From Paenibacillus sp. FSL R5-0912 (GTDB lineage: Bacteria; Bacillota; Bacilli; Paenibacillales; Paenibacillaceae), in contig NZ_CP009282.1 of NCBI RefSeq assembly GCF_000758605.1, positions 1,674,001-1,738,000 of the forward strand: a DNA stretch of 64,000 bases. The letters are read 5' to 3'. The notes under the pieces were generated by a model that was not told the DNA's origin, did not search any database, and saw only the letters and a list, made by a program, of their open reading frames with translations. The stretch's first letter is position 1, and every line of letters begins with the position of its first letter. Positions 9,246-18,591 of the stretch are shown piece by piece. The translations under genes and the position numbers were made by a program.

Positions 9246-11309
9246 ATGGTGTCATTATTCTCCTTTTTGGAAGAGGCCCATAATGGGCTCTCCGTCTTAG
9301 CTGTTGAAGCGGAAGAAGCGGTGTGGAGCAATCCACGTGCTACGCTAACGCAAGGCAGGCTATTCAGTGAAGAATTGGCCGCTATCGTATCCAAGCAAGA
9401 GAATCTGGAAAATGTATTTGCCTTAAAACATCACGAGCGAATACATAAGCTGTCTCGGGAAGGGATCTTGCCTGAAGAGATCAAGACTAGTTTTGAATGG
9501 CTGCGTTTGAGTGGAAATCAGGCCTCCCACGATGTCAAATCAATTCCCATTGAGCTCGCATTTACAGCCCACAGACATATCTTCGCGCTGGCTTCGTGGT
9601 ATGTAGAATCCTATGGATCCTTGGAGATTGAGACACCAGCCTATCAGATGCCCTTGCAGCCTTCGAAAAGCAGACCCGATCTCGCTCCAAATGAATTTGT
9701 AAGTGAACAATTGGGTCAGCTATTGAATGAGCAGATTGAGACGAAGCTGCTTCCGACATTGACGGAACAGTTCAAATTTCTACATGATAGCATCTCCAAG
9801 GTGGCAGGCAGTCTGGATGAATGGACACGGCAAAAACCGGTGGCAGTAGAAGAGAGCAATTTAAACGGCGGAATGCCAGCTCCAGCAAAAGTGTCTAATG
9901 TAGCTGAGTTAATCGAATCTCCAGATATAAAAGTGAGGCTGGAAATCGGTAACTACCTGGTCAGCCGCGGGCTTTCCACCATTGACAAACGGCCAAACAA
10001 TGGAGCTCTGTGGGTGATCGGTGGATGGGAACTCAAAGATGAACTATTTCCGTTGAAAGATCAGGGTCTTTATTTCAAATTCGCCAGAAACGGTAGCCAA
10101 TCAACCAAACGGCAGCCGGCTTGGTTCTTGACCGGGAAAGACCCTTCCGCTGAGCGCAACTTGAGTTTAAATGGGATTCAGGTGCAAGAGACGGTTCGAG
10201 TTCTTGAGGACCATAGATTTGCACTTGAACTGGTTAATGATGATCTGTCGATAATTGATCAAACTGAGGGGCTATTCGAACCGTCAGTTGAATTATTGAA
10301 TGAAACGAACCAGCGGGAAGTTGAGAAAACTCCTGATATACAGGGAGCGAAAGAATCGAGCGCAGAGGTAGTTTTGGAAGAACTGCTTACAGATAGCTCA
10401 CCTGCTGACACTGAAGATATCGTTCGTACCTATCATCAGCGCGAAATTCGTTTTCCAGCATCTATGTCCGATCTTACACTGGACGAACTGCAAATCACGG
10501 GCTGCGATGCGCTACTTCGTTGTATGAGCGAAGAATGCGGATGGTTATCAATCCATGATCTTCCACAGGAGCTTTCGAAAATCACAGAAGGTGTTAGTGG
10601 GGCTGGGGAGAAGACCATTGCCAAATTCATTAAGCAGCTGGAACAATCGATCCAGGATGAGAAGAAACTAATCGGTTCCGGTAACCGCAAGGCCAATCTG
10701 GTTATTGCGTATAGAGCGCAGAAAAAGAAACTGGGCAGACGCCCAACGTACATGGAAATGCATCAGCAGGGCACTTGTGACAGTAAGGAGTTTCGCCAAC
10801 TGTTTGGCTCATACTACATGTTTCTGTTGAAGGCCAAAGAAATGGACAAGCAAGAAGCCGCAGCGGCTCAGCGCTATGAGAAATGGCTGCTTGAAGTAGA
10901 GTCGACGATCATGCGGAAAAGCTATAAGATGGTTGTTCTGCTCAGTATGTTGGAGCGCGGACTGGAGGGCTGGATGCAGCCGATTACAGCCGAAGAATCT
11001 GCTCCCTTTTTCTATGCCTATTATATGAATGACCCGGATAAGAAGAGCATTGATTTCTCGGATGATGAGTCGCGTAAGCTTTGGGACGAACCGCTTGACA
11101 GAACAGCTCGCCTTATTGCGCGGATGCCTATGGGTACCTGGAGCAGCAGCTCCGATAAGGTGGTAGCCTACGCGAAAGGGCAGTTCAAACTGTTGTTTAA
11201 TATCCGGGAGAATGACCGGCAATTGCTTTATGTGTGGACGCGTGAGATTTGTGATTATCGGCTTGCTAGTTATTTTGAGCGTAAGTCTGAGCTGTTTAGA
11301 ATGTTATAA
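9246..11309 (+). CDS. DUF4145-like N-terminus protein of unknown function, 687 residues
   Basis: ATG 9246 lies about 14 bases after AGGAGG (9226-9231); GTG 9249 is an alternative. The first about 120 residues (EEIKTSFEWLRLSGNQASHD) resemble the DUF4145-like helical module found at the N-termini of type I HsdR and related helicases, including the conserved N-x-A-S/A-H-D. A second module near 225-300 contains DKRPNNGALWVIGGWEL. The C-terminus (KKLGRRPTYMEMHQQG, later RQLLYVWTREICDYRLA) looks like tails I associate with large DEAD-box helicases, but no helicase domain is present. It sits between the AddBA-like genes and hsdM, after a 209-base gap without a clear promoter. It may belong to either system; its function is not known to me. 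Confidence 0.7.
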   Translation: MVSLFSFLEEAHNGLSVLAVEAEEAVWSNPRATLTQGRLFSEELAAIVSKQENLENVFALKHHERIHKLSREGILPEEIKTSFEWLRLSGNQASHDVKSIPIELAFTAHRHIFALASWYVESYGSLEIETPAYQMPLQPSKSRPDLAPNEFVSEQLGQLLNEQIETKLLPTLTEQFKFLHDSISKVAGSLDEWTRQKPVAVEESNLNGGMPAPAKVSNVAELIESPDIKVRLEIGNYLVSRGLSTIDKRPNNGALWVIGGWELKDELFPLKDQGLYFKFARNGSQSTKRQPAWFLTGKDPSAERNLSLNGIQVQETVRVLEDHRFALELVNDDLSIIDQTEGLFEPSVELLNETNQREVEKTPDIQGAKESSAEVVLEELLTDSSPADTEDIVRTYHQREIRFPASMSDLTLDELQITGCDALLRCMSEECGWLSIHDLPQELSKITEGVSGAGEKTIAKFIKQLEQSIQDEKKLIGSGNRKANLVIAYRAQKKKLGRRPTYMEMHQQGTCDSKEFRQLFGSYYMFLLKAKEMDKQEAAAAQRYEKWLLEVESTIMRKSYKMVVLLSMLERGLEGWMQPITAEESAPFFYAYYMNDPDKKSIDFSDDESRKLWDEPLDRTARLIARMPMGTWSSSSDKVVAYAKGQFKLLFNIRENDRQLLYVWTREICDYRLASYFERKSELFRML

Positions 11310-11343
11310 GAGATTTCTATTAAACACAAGAGGAGAATATATA

Positions 11344-12915
11344 ATGGCTATAAAAAAACAAACCAAACAAGTCAGTATCGAAGAAACCCTTTGGGATTCT
11401 GCTAATAAGCTACGTGGCTCAGTTGAGTCATCAGAATACAAACACGTCGTTCTCGGGCTTATATTTTTGAAATTCGCTAGTGATAAGTTTGAAGAACGCA
11501 GAGCAGAACTGGTCACCGAAGGAAAAGAGAAGTATGTAGAAATGGTAGAGTTCTACACCATGAAGAATGTGTTTTACTTGCCCGACATTTCACGATGGAG
11601 TTTCCTGATTGAAAATGCAAAACAAGAGGACGTTGCTCTAAAAATTGACACTGCGCTCTTTACTCTTGAAAAGAACAATCCGTCTCTTAAAGGTGCTTTA
11701 CCTGATAACTATTATTCGCGATTAGGTCTGGATGTAAGTAAACTTGCTTCCTTAATTGATACAATCAATAATATTGACACTCTAAAAGACAAACAGCAAG
11801 ACATTGTGGGGCGTGTTTATGAATATTTCCTTAGTAAGTTTGCACTGGCAGAAGGAAAAGGCAAGGGAGAATTCTATACCCCTAAAAGTATCGTAAACCT
11901 TATTGCTGAGTTGCTTGAACCTTATAAAGGTAAAATCTATGACCCTGCTTGTGGATCGGGTGGTATGTTTGTTCAATCTGTAAAGTTTATTGAAGCGCAC
12001 CACGGAAATACAAAGGATATTTCTATTTATGGACAGGAGTACACCTCTACTACTTACAAACTGGCTAAGATGAATCTTGCTATCAGGGGGATTTCTGCCA
12101 ACCTTGGTGATACGGCTGAGGATACTTTTTTCAAAGATCAGCACAAGGATTTAAAAGCTGATTTCATAATGGCAAACCCTCCGTTTAACCAAAAACAATG
12201 GAGAGCTGATACTGAGTTGACAGATGATCCGCGTTGGGCAGGTTATGAAGTCCCCCCCACTGGAAACGCCAATTATGCATGGATTTTAAATATCGTTTCT
12301 AAATTGTCTGACAATGGTGTGGCTGGATATTTGTTGGCGAATGGTGCACTAAGCGGCGGTGGAGATGAATATAAAATACGCAGAAAGCTTATTGAAAATA
12401 ATCTGGTGGAAGCCATTTTGGTTCTACCCCGAAACCTGTTTTATACCACAGATATCAGTGTTACACTTTGGATACTTAATAAAAATAAAAAAGCCCGGAC
12501 AATAGAGCAAAATGGAAATCTTAAAAAATATCGTAACCGCGCAGATGAAATCCTCTTTATGGATTTAAGGCAAATGGGCGTTCCGTTTGAAAAGAAATAC
12601 ATCCAATTTTCAGATGCAGATATTAAAAAAGTGGCCACTACTTACCATAATTGGCAACAAAGTAATTACGAAAATACCTACCAGAATACCGCGGAGTTTT
12701 GTTACAGTGCAAAGTTGCATGAAGTAGTGAAGAAAGATTTCTCTTTAGTACCTAGTAAATATATTGAGTTCGTTAACCGTGATGAGAGCATTGATTTTAG
12801 TGAGAAGATGGCGGCTTTGCAATCAGAATTTGCTGAATTACTGAAAGCTGAAGAAAATTCTAAGAAAGAATTACTTACCGTTTTTAAGGAGCTAGGTTAT
12901 GAAATCAAATTATAA
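11344..12915 (+). CDS. hsdM: Type I restriction-modification methyltransferase subunit HsdM
   Basis: 523 residues from ATG 11344 (AAGAGGAG upstream); the frame is open further upstream, but that part overlaps the previous gene and lacks a ribosome site. The N-terminal helical domain (DSANKLRGSVESSEYKHVVL) is typical of HsdM. The methyltransferase core shows GEFYTPKSIVNLIAELL, YDPACGSGGMFVQS (SAM-binding motif I) and ADFIMANPPFN (NPPF catalytic motif of an N6-adenine methylase). It modifies host adenines in the sequence read by HsdS. hsdM, hsdS and hsdR overlap one another, are AT-richer than the AddBA-like genes on their left, and look like a cassette acquired as a unit. Confidence 0.97.
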   Translation: MAIKKQTKQVSIEETLWDSANKLRGSVESSEYKHVVLGLIFLKFASDKFEERRAELVTEGKEKYVEMVEFYTMKNVFYLPDISRWSFLIENAKQEDVALKIDTALFTLEKNNPSLKGALPDNYYSRLGLDVSKLASLIDTINNIDTLKDKQQDIVGRVYEYFLSKFALAEGKGKGEFYTPKSIVNLIAELLEPYKGKIYDPACGSGGMFVQSVKFIEAHHGNTKDISIYGQEYTSTTYKLAKMNLAIRGISANLGDTAEDTFFKDQHKDLKADFIMANPPFNQKQWRADTELTDDPRWAGYEVPPTGNANYAWILNIVSKLSDNGVAGYLLANGALSGGGDEYKIRRKLIENNLVEAILVLPRNLFYTTDISVTLWILNKNKKARTIEQNGNLKKYRNRADEILFMDLRQMGVPFEKKYIQFSDADIKKVATTYHNWQQSNYENTYQNTAEFCYSAKLHEVVKKDFSLVPSKYIEFVNRDESIDFSEKMAALQSEFAELLKAEENSKKELLTVFKELGYEIKL

Positions 12916-14122
12916 GCGACTCGGTGATTATATCCACAAGGTCGATAATCGAAATACTGCTCTATTAGTAGATAAACTATGGGGTCTAAGTATGACCAAA
13001 GAGTTTAGAGAAACTACTTCAAACACTGTCGGTACAGATATGTCTCTTTATAAAGTAATGAGTAAATGGCAGTTTGCTTGTGATTTTATGTCTGTTATTC
13101 GGGTTAACAAATTGCCCGTCGTATTAAAAACAGACGATGAACCGAATTTGGTATCGCCTGCGTATCCTGTTTTTGAAGTGAATGACATTAATGCACTTCA
13201 TCCTGAATATTTAATGATGTGGTTTAGTAGACCTGAGTTTGATAGGTATGCTGTCTTTAAATGCGACAGTGCAATCCGTGGAGGATTTGATTGGGAGGAA
13301 CTCTGTGACACATCTCTTCCAGTTCCACCCATTACTAAGCAAAAAGAAGTTGTAAAAGAATACAAAGTGTTGGTGGATAGAATAAATCTGAACAACCGTG
13401 TCATTCAAAATTTAGAGGAAACCGCACAGGCTATATACAAACAGTGGTTTATTGATTTTGAATTTCCCGATAATAATGGAAAACCATATAGATCATATGG
13501 TGGGAAGATGGTAGAAAGTGAATTGGGAGATGTTCCTAAGGATTGGGAAGTGATTTCTATCAAAGAACTTTGTGTAGAAATGAAATCAGGCGGAACTCCA
13601 AGCAGAGATAATGTAGAGTATTGGGATAGCAGAGATGTACCTTGGTTGAAAACTGGAGAAGTTAGCAATAAAGTATTGGTTGAAGCCGAAGAGTATATTT
13701 CTTTCAAAGGGTTAAAAAATAGTTCAGCAAAAATTTTACCAATTAATTCAGTGTTAATTGCTATGTATGGTGAAGGAAGAACAAAAGGGCAAGTAGGTTA
13801 TTTGAAATTTGAAGCGTCAACAAATCAGGCATGTTGTGCAATGATTTGTGAAAATGAATATATTTCTTCATACCTATATTATTATCTTTTAATAAACCGA
13901 GACGAGATTTCAAATATGGCTAATGGTGGAGCTCAACCAAACCTCAGTAAAGCGCTTATTGAAGAGTTGAGAATTATAAAGCCAACAAGAGAGTTACTTT
14001 TAAGGCACCCATTCATAAAAATTCTCAATTCAATAGAAAGTATAACAAGAGAAAATATAAGTCTTGAAAAAATCAAAGGCTTGTTGCTCTCCAAACTTGC
14101 AACAATGGAGGATAAACTATGA
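12899..14122 (+). CDS. hsdS: Type I restriction-modification specificity subunit HsdS
   Basis: 407 residues; it overlaps hsdM by 17 bases and hsdR by 4 (ATGA). There are two target-recognition domains. The first ends at PLPPITKQKEVV, followed by a helical spacer (VIQNLEETAQAIYKQWFI). The second begins ELGDVPKDWEVISIKEL with SGGTPSRDNVEYWD and VPWLKTGEV and ends in a second spacer helix. The protein sets the bipartite DNA target for both the methylase and the nuclease. TRD1 is rather short and unusual at its N-terminus, but no truncation is evident. The recognised sequence cannot be read from the DNA. Confidence 0.95.
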   Translation: MKSNYKRLGDYIHKVDNRNTALLVDKLWGLSMTKEFRETTSNTVGTDMSLYKVMSKWQFACDFMSVIRVNKLPVVLKTDDEPNLVSPAYPVFEVNDINALHPEYLMMWFSRPEFDRYAVFKCDSAIRGGFDWEELCDTSLPVPPITKQKEVVKEYKVLVDRINLNNRVIQNLEETAQAIYKQWFIDFEFPDNNGKPYRSYGGKMVESELGDVPKDWEVISIKELCVEMKSGGTPSRDNVEYWDSRDVPWLKTGEVSNKVLVEAEEYISFKGLKNSSAKILPINSVLIAMYGEGRTKGQVGYLKFEASTNQACCAMICENEYISSYLYYYLLINRDEISNMANGGAQPNLSKALIEELRIIKPTRELLLRHPFIKILNSIESITRENISLEKIKGLLLSKLATMEDKL

Positions 14123-17100
14123 AATTCACAGAAGAATCCTTAGAGCAAGCAGTTATAGAGTTGTTTGAAGCTGAAAACTATCAACACCAAAGTGGTATGT
14201 ATATTCACAAGGAAATGAGCGATGTACTTCTTCGTGATGATATAAAAATATATTTGCGCAATCGTTATTTAGAAGATGAGATTACAGTAAATGAGGTAGA
14301 AAGCATCATTCGCCAAATGGAAGTGATGCCGTCTTCTGCCTTGTACGATAGCAACAAAGCCATTATGAAAATGATTTCAGATGGCTTTGTTTTAAAACGA
14401 GAAGACCGTAGTAAGAAAGACTTATTTATTCAATTGATCGATTTTGAAACTTTAGATAATAACCTATTTAAAATAGTCAACCAGTTAGAAATACAAGGTT
14501 ATGAAAAACGCATTCCTGATGGAATTGTATATGTGAACGGTTTGCCTTTAGTAGTATTAGAGTTTAAGAGTGCCGTCAAAGAAAACACTACGATTAAAGA
14601 TGCCTATACACAGCTTACAGTTCGTTATCGTAGAGATATTCCTGAACTTTTTAAATATAATGCTCTTTGTGTTATTAGTGACGGCGTAAATAACAAATCA
14701 GGTTCGCTATTTGCTCCTTATGATTTCTTTTATGCCTGGCGTAAAATTGAAGGCAGCGATTTACTGGATAAAGAAGGAATTGATTCGCTTTTTACGATGG
14801 TAAAAGGTCTGTTTAACCAAAAACGTCTGCTCGATGTAGTTCGACACTTTGTATATTTTCCAGATACAAGCACCAAAGAAGAAAAGATTGTCCCTCGCTA
14901 TCCGCAATACTATGCCGCTAACAAATTGCTTGAAAGCATTAAGCGGAATATGAAACCACACGGAACTGGTAAAGGTGGTACTTATTTTGGGGCAACAGGA
15001 TGTGGCAAGAGTTTTACAATGCTTTACCTCACAAGGCTTTTGATGCGTAGTGTGCATTTTCAAAGCCCAACAATTGTCCTGATAACTGACAGAACTGATC
15101 TAGATGATCAGCTTTCAGGACAATTTAACAACGCTAAGAGTTTTATTGGTGATGACTTAGTAGTAAGTGTAGAAAGTCGTGCCGATTTGAAAATCTATTT
15201 GCAAAGCAGGAAGAGTGGTGGAGTATTCTTAACTACTATTCATAAGTTTAATGCAGACACTGACTTGCTTACAGAAAGAGCAAATGTAATTTGTATTTCA
15301 GATGAAGCACATCGTTCGCAAATCAATCTCGATCAGAAAATAAAAATCACAAAAGATGGTGTAGAGAAGAAATATGGATTTGCCAAGCATTTGCACGACT
15401 CCTTACCCAATGCCACTTATGTAGGTTTCACAGGAACTCCAATTGATGCCACAATGGATGTTTTTGGTGAAGTAGAAGATTCATATACAATGAAAGAGTC
15501 GGTTTATGACGAAATCACTGTTAGGATTGTGTATGAAGGTAGAGCTGCCAAAGTGAATTTGAATAATATCAAGTTACAAGAGATTGAAGACTATTATAAA
15601 GTATGCGAAACAGCTGGCGCCAATGAGTATCAGATAGATGAAAGTAAAAGAGCTGTAACTCAAATGGATGTTATTCTGGGTGATCCTAAACGCTTGAAAT
15701 TAGTGGCAAAAGATTTTGTCGAGCATTACGAGAAGCGACTTGAAGAAGGTGCAACTGTAAAAGGTAAAGTAATGTTTGTGGCTTCCAATCGTTCGATTGC
15801 TTATGAACTATATAAACAGATAATTGCCTTGCGCCCACAATGGGCAGAGATCGGGGAATGTGATGAAGGTGTAGAGCTTACAGAAAAAGAAAGACAAGAA
15901 ATAAAGCCAATTGAAAAGATTAAAATGGTCATGACTCGAAACCAAGATGACCCCAAAGAGTTGTACGATTTACTGGGTACAAAAGATTATCGAAAAGAAC
16001 TAGATAGGCAATATAAAAACGAAAAATCAAACTTCAAAATTGCCATTGTAGTAGATATGTGGCTTACTGGTTTTGACGTACCTTTCTTAGATACAATCTA
16101 CATAGATAAACCTATTCAACAACATTCCTTAATTCAGACCATATCGCGAGTAAACCGTGTATATGAAGGGAAAGAGAATGGTTTGGTGGTAGATTATATT
16201 GGCATTAAGAGTAATATGAACGTGGCGTTAAAAAAATATGGTGTAGTAAATGGTGAAAACTTTGATGGCACTGACAAGGCTGTTGTTATTGTAAAAGACC
16301 AATTAGATTTGCTGGCGAGGCTGTTCCACAAGTTTGATAGTTCCGCTTATTTTAAGGGAACTCCATTACAACAATTACATTGCTTAAATCGAGCAGCAGA
16401 ATTTGCACAGCAAACAGAGGAAGTAGAAAAGAGATTTATGGCAATTGTTAAGAAACTTCGTTCCGCATATAATTTATGTTGCTCAAGTGAAGATATTAAC
16501 CAATCTGAGAGAGACCACATCCACTTCTATTTTGCTATCAAATCCATCATTCATAAATTAACCGTAGGAGAAGCCCCTGATACATCTCAGATGAATGAGA
16601 AAGTAAGACAGATGATACAGGAAGCATTGATTAGTGAAGGTATTGAGGAAATATTTAAACTCGATAAAAATGACCCTAATAATAATGCGGATATATTCAG
16701 TGATGAGTACTTGGCGAAAATTGATAAAATCAAATTACCAAACACTAAGATCAAGCTCTTACAGAAGCTATTGGCCAAAGCCATTGAGGAGTTTAAGAAA
16801 ACCAATAGAATCCAAGGTGTGGATTTTTCAAAGAGATTAAAGAAACTGATCGACGTTTACAATGAAAGAAAAGACTTTCAAGCAATGCAAAGTGATATAT
16901 TAGACGATGTCGCGGACCAGTTTGCAAATTTGTTTGAAGAACTTGTAAGAGAACGAAACTCATTTAAAGATCTTGGGATTGATTTTGAGGAAAAAGCTTT
17001 TTACGATATTTTGAAGGCAATTGCCGAAAAATATAAATTTGAATACGCACATGATAAACTGCTGAAACTCTCGCAAGAGATTAAAAAAATTATTGACGAC

Positions 17101-17268
17101 AAAGCTAGATACACTGATTGGTCGCACCGTGAAGATATCAAGGCAGAATTGAAAGTGGATTTGATTTTAACACTTGCTGATAATGGATATCCACCAGTTC
17201 CAAAAGATGAAATATTTAAAGAGATTTTTGAGCAAGCAGAGAATTTTAAGAAGTATAGAGTTGATTGA
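14119..17268 (+). CDS. hsdR: Type I restriction enzyme HsdR, translocase and nuclease subunit
   Basis: 1,049 residues, 4-base ATGA overlap with hsdS. The N-terminal PD-(D/E)XK nuclease has PDGIVYVNGLP followed by VVLEFKSAV (ExK, about 145). The superfamily 2 motor has FGATGCGKSFTM (about 291, Walker A), VICISDEAHRSQ (DEAH, about 393), YVGFTGTPID, and DMWLTGFDVPFLDTIYIDKP and QTISRVNR as motifs V-VI. The C-terminal helical region is the interface with the methylase complex. It translocates and cuts unmethylated DNA. All catalytic motifs are intact, so the system looks active. A strong hairpin follows directly. Confidence 0.97.
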   Translation: MKFTEESLEQAVIELFEAENYQHQSGMYIHKEMSDVLLRDDIKIYLRNRYLEDEITVNEVESIIRQMEVMPSSALYDSNKAIMKMISDGFVLKREDRSKKDLFIQLIDFETLDNNLFKIVNQLEIQGYEKRIPDGIVYVNGLPLVVLEFKSAVKENTTIKDAYTQLTVRYRRDIPELFKYNALCVISDGVNNKSGSLFAPYDFFYAWRKIEGSDLLDKEGIDSLFTMVKGLFNQKRLLDVVRHFVYFPDTSTKEEKIVPRYPQYYAANKLLESIKRNMKPHGTGKGGTYFGATGCGKSFTMLYLTRLLMRSVHFQSPTIVLITDRTDLDDQLSGQFNNAKSFIGDDLVVSVESRADLKIYLQSRKSGGVFLTTIHKFNADTDLLTERANVICISDEAHRSQINLDQKIKITKDGVEKKYGFAKHLHDSLPNATYVGFTGTPIDATMDVFGEVEDSYTMKESVYDEITVRIVYEGRAAKVNLNNIKLQEIEDYYKVCETAGANEYQIDESKRAVTQMDVILGDPKRLKLVAKDFVEHYEKRLEEGATVKGKVMFVASNRSIAYELYKQIIALRPQWAEIGECDEGVELTEKERQEIKPIEKIKMVMTRNQDDPKELYDLLGTKDYRKELDRQYKNEKSNFKIAIVVDMWLTGFDVPFLDTIYIDKPIQQHSLIQTISRVNRVYEGKENGLVVDYIGIKSNMNVALKKYGVVNGENFDGTDKAVVIVKDQLDLLARLFHKFDSSAYFKGTPLQQLHCLNRAAEFAQQTEEVEKRFMAIVKKLRSAYNLCCSSEDINQSERDHIHFYFAIKSIIHKLTVGEAPDTSQMNEKVRQMIQEALISEGIEEIFKLDKNDPNNNADIFSDEYLAKIDKIKLPNTKIKLLQKLLAKAIEEFKKTNRIQGVDFSKRLKKLIDVYNERKDFQAMQSDILDDVADQFANLFEELVRERNSFKDLGIDFEEKAFYDILKAIAEKYKFEYAHDKLLKLSQEIKKIIDDKARYTDWSHREDIKAELKVDLILTLADNGYPPVPKDEIFKEIFEQAENFKKYRVD

Positions 17269-17272
17269 AATA

Positions 17273-17292
17273 AGAACAAAAGTTCGCTGACA
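17273..17292 (+). promoter_or_regulatory. LexA box (GAAC-N4-GTTC) with adjoining CTGACA, upstream of sbcD
   Basis: AGAACAAAAGTTCG (17273-17286) has a perfect GAAC-N4-GTTC core and is followed directly by CTGACA (17287-17292), the layout seen upstream of four other units. TATAAT at 17317-17322 could be a -10, though the gap of 24 bases from CTGACA is too long for a normal pair. The site overlaps the left arm of the hsdR terminator hairpin. Confidence 0.65.
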
Positions 17293-17315
17293 ACCTCCTG
17301 TCAGCGAACTTTTGC
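17278..17315 (+). terminator. Perfect 15-bp stem-loop after hsdR
   Basis: AAAAGTTCGCTGACA (17278-17292) pairs exactly with TGTCAGCGAACTTTT (17299-17313) around the loop ACCTCC. The A/T ends of the stem make it work on either strand. Its left arm contains the second half of the LexA-type box and CTGACA, so termination and SOS control share the same bases. Confidence 0.8.
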
Positions 17316-17394
17316 TTATAATAGACTTACACAATAGCAAGGAACCCAGTAGCGGCTACGTTTGGGAAATGACAATCCGAAAGGACGGAGAACC

Positions 17395-18591
17395 ATGAAA
17401 ATATTCCACACAGCAGACTGGCATCTCGGCAAGCTGGTGCAAGGCGTCTATATGACAGAGGATCAGCAATACATCCTTGAACAATTTATCAAGGATATTG
17501 AGTCAGAGCAGCCCGATGCCATCATTATCGCAGGCGATCTATACGATCGTGCGGTTCCACCTACGGAAGCGGTGCAGTTGCTTGATCGGGTGCTGCAGAA
17601 GATTATATTGCAGTTGAAAATTCCTGTACTGGCGGTGGCGGGTAATCATGACAGTCCAAGCCGTCTTGACTTCGGCAGCACCATTATGAGAGCCTCGGGG
17701 CTACATATCGCCGGAGAACTTACTACCTCCATGGAGCCCGTGGTATTGAGTGATGAGCATGGTGAAGTTCACTTCCATCTCATCCCTTATGCTGAGCCGG
17801 GGAAAGTACGTTATTTACTTGGTGATGAGAGTATTAGAACACATAATGATGCCATGCAGAAGATTACGGAGAATATTAAAAGAGCGATGGACCTGAGCGC
17901 CCGCCATATTTTTGTGGGACATGCTTTTGTAACTCCTGGTGGTGTAGCACAGGATAATACAAGTGATTCTGAGCGGCCGTTGTCAATCGGTGGGGCTGAA
18001 CATGTGAGTTCCGAATATTTTGAAGGATTCCATTACACTGCATTAGGTCACTTGCACCAGGCACATCATGTTGGAAACGAAACAGTCCGGTATGCCGGCT
18101 CACCGCTTAAGTATTCGATTTCGGAAGAACATCATAACAAGGGATATTTAATTGTCCACCTAGATCAGCATGGAAACACAACGATTGAACGAAAATTGCT
18201 GACCCCACGACGTGATATGCGTACAGTCGAAGGTTTTATCGCAGATATTGAGCGGCATGTCATCAATGAGGATTATGTGTTCGTCCGCTTGCTGGATGAA
18301 GTGTTGGTGTCATCGCCAATGGAACGGGTACGCTCTGTATATCCTAACGCAATGCATGTAGAACGCAAGATGACGATCCCAGGGTTGATTGGGGAGCCAC
18401 TGATGGTTGAAGGACGAGCAAAGATGGATGGACTTTCGTTGTTCAAAGCTTTTTATAAAGATGTAAGAGGAACAGAGCTATCGCCAGAAACAGAGAAGTT
18501 GTTTATCGAAACGCTGCAGGAGATCTTGGAGAAAGAAGGAGAGCGTTATGAGACCGTTGAAGTTGACAATGACGGCGTTCGGGCCGTATAA
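17395..18591 (+). CDS. sbcD: SbcD, nuclease subunit of the SbcCD (Rad50-Mre11-type) complex
   Basis: 398 residues from ATG 17395 (AAAGGACGGAG upstream); the 11-codon extension to 17362 lacks support. Metallophosphoesterase motifs are complete: FHTADWHLGK (residues about 4-13), AGDLYDRAVPP, VAGNHDSPSRLDFG, FVGHAFV and ALGHLHQ, which bind two Mn ions. With SbcC it cuts hairpins and blocked DNA ends and can degrade phage replication intermediates. It overlaps sbcC by 44 bases. Putative LexA control lies upstream. It may be an extra copy of the housekeeping gene or the only one. Confidence 0.95.
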   Translation: MKIFHTADWHLGKLVQGVYMTEDQQYILEQFIKDIESEQPDAIIIAGDLYDRAVPPTEAVQLLDRVLQKIILQLKIPVLAVAGNHDSPSRLDFGSTIMRASGLHIAGELTTSMEPVVLSDEHGEVHFHLIPYAEPGKVRYLLGDESIRTHNDAMQKITENIKRAMDLSARHIFVGHAFVTPGGVAQDNTSDSERPLSIGGAEHVSSEYFEGFHYTALGHLHQAHHVGNETVRYAGSPLKYSISEEHHNKGYLIVHLDQHGNTTIERKLLTPRRDMRTVEGFIADIERHVINEDYVFVRLLDEVLVSSPMERVRSVYPNAMHVERKMTIPGLIGEPLMVEGRAKMDGLSLFKAFYKDVRGTELSPETEKLFIETLQEILEKEGERYETVEVDNDGVRAV

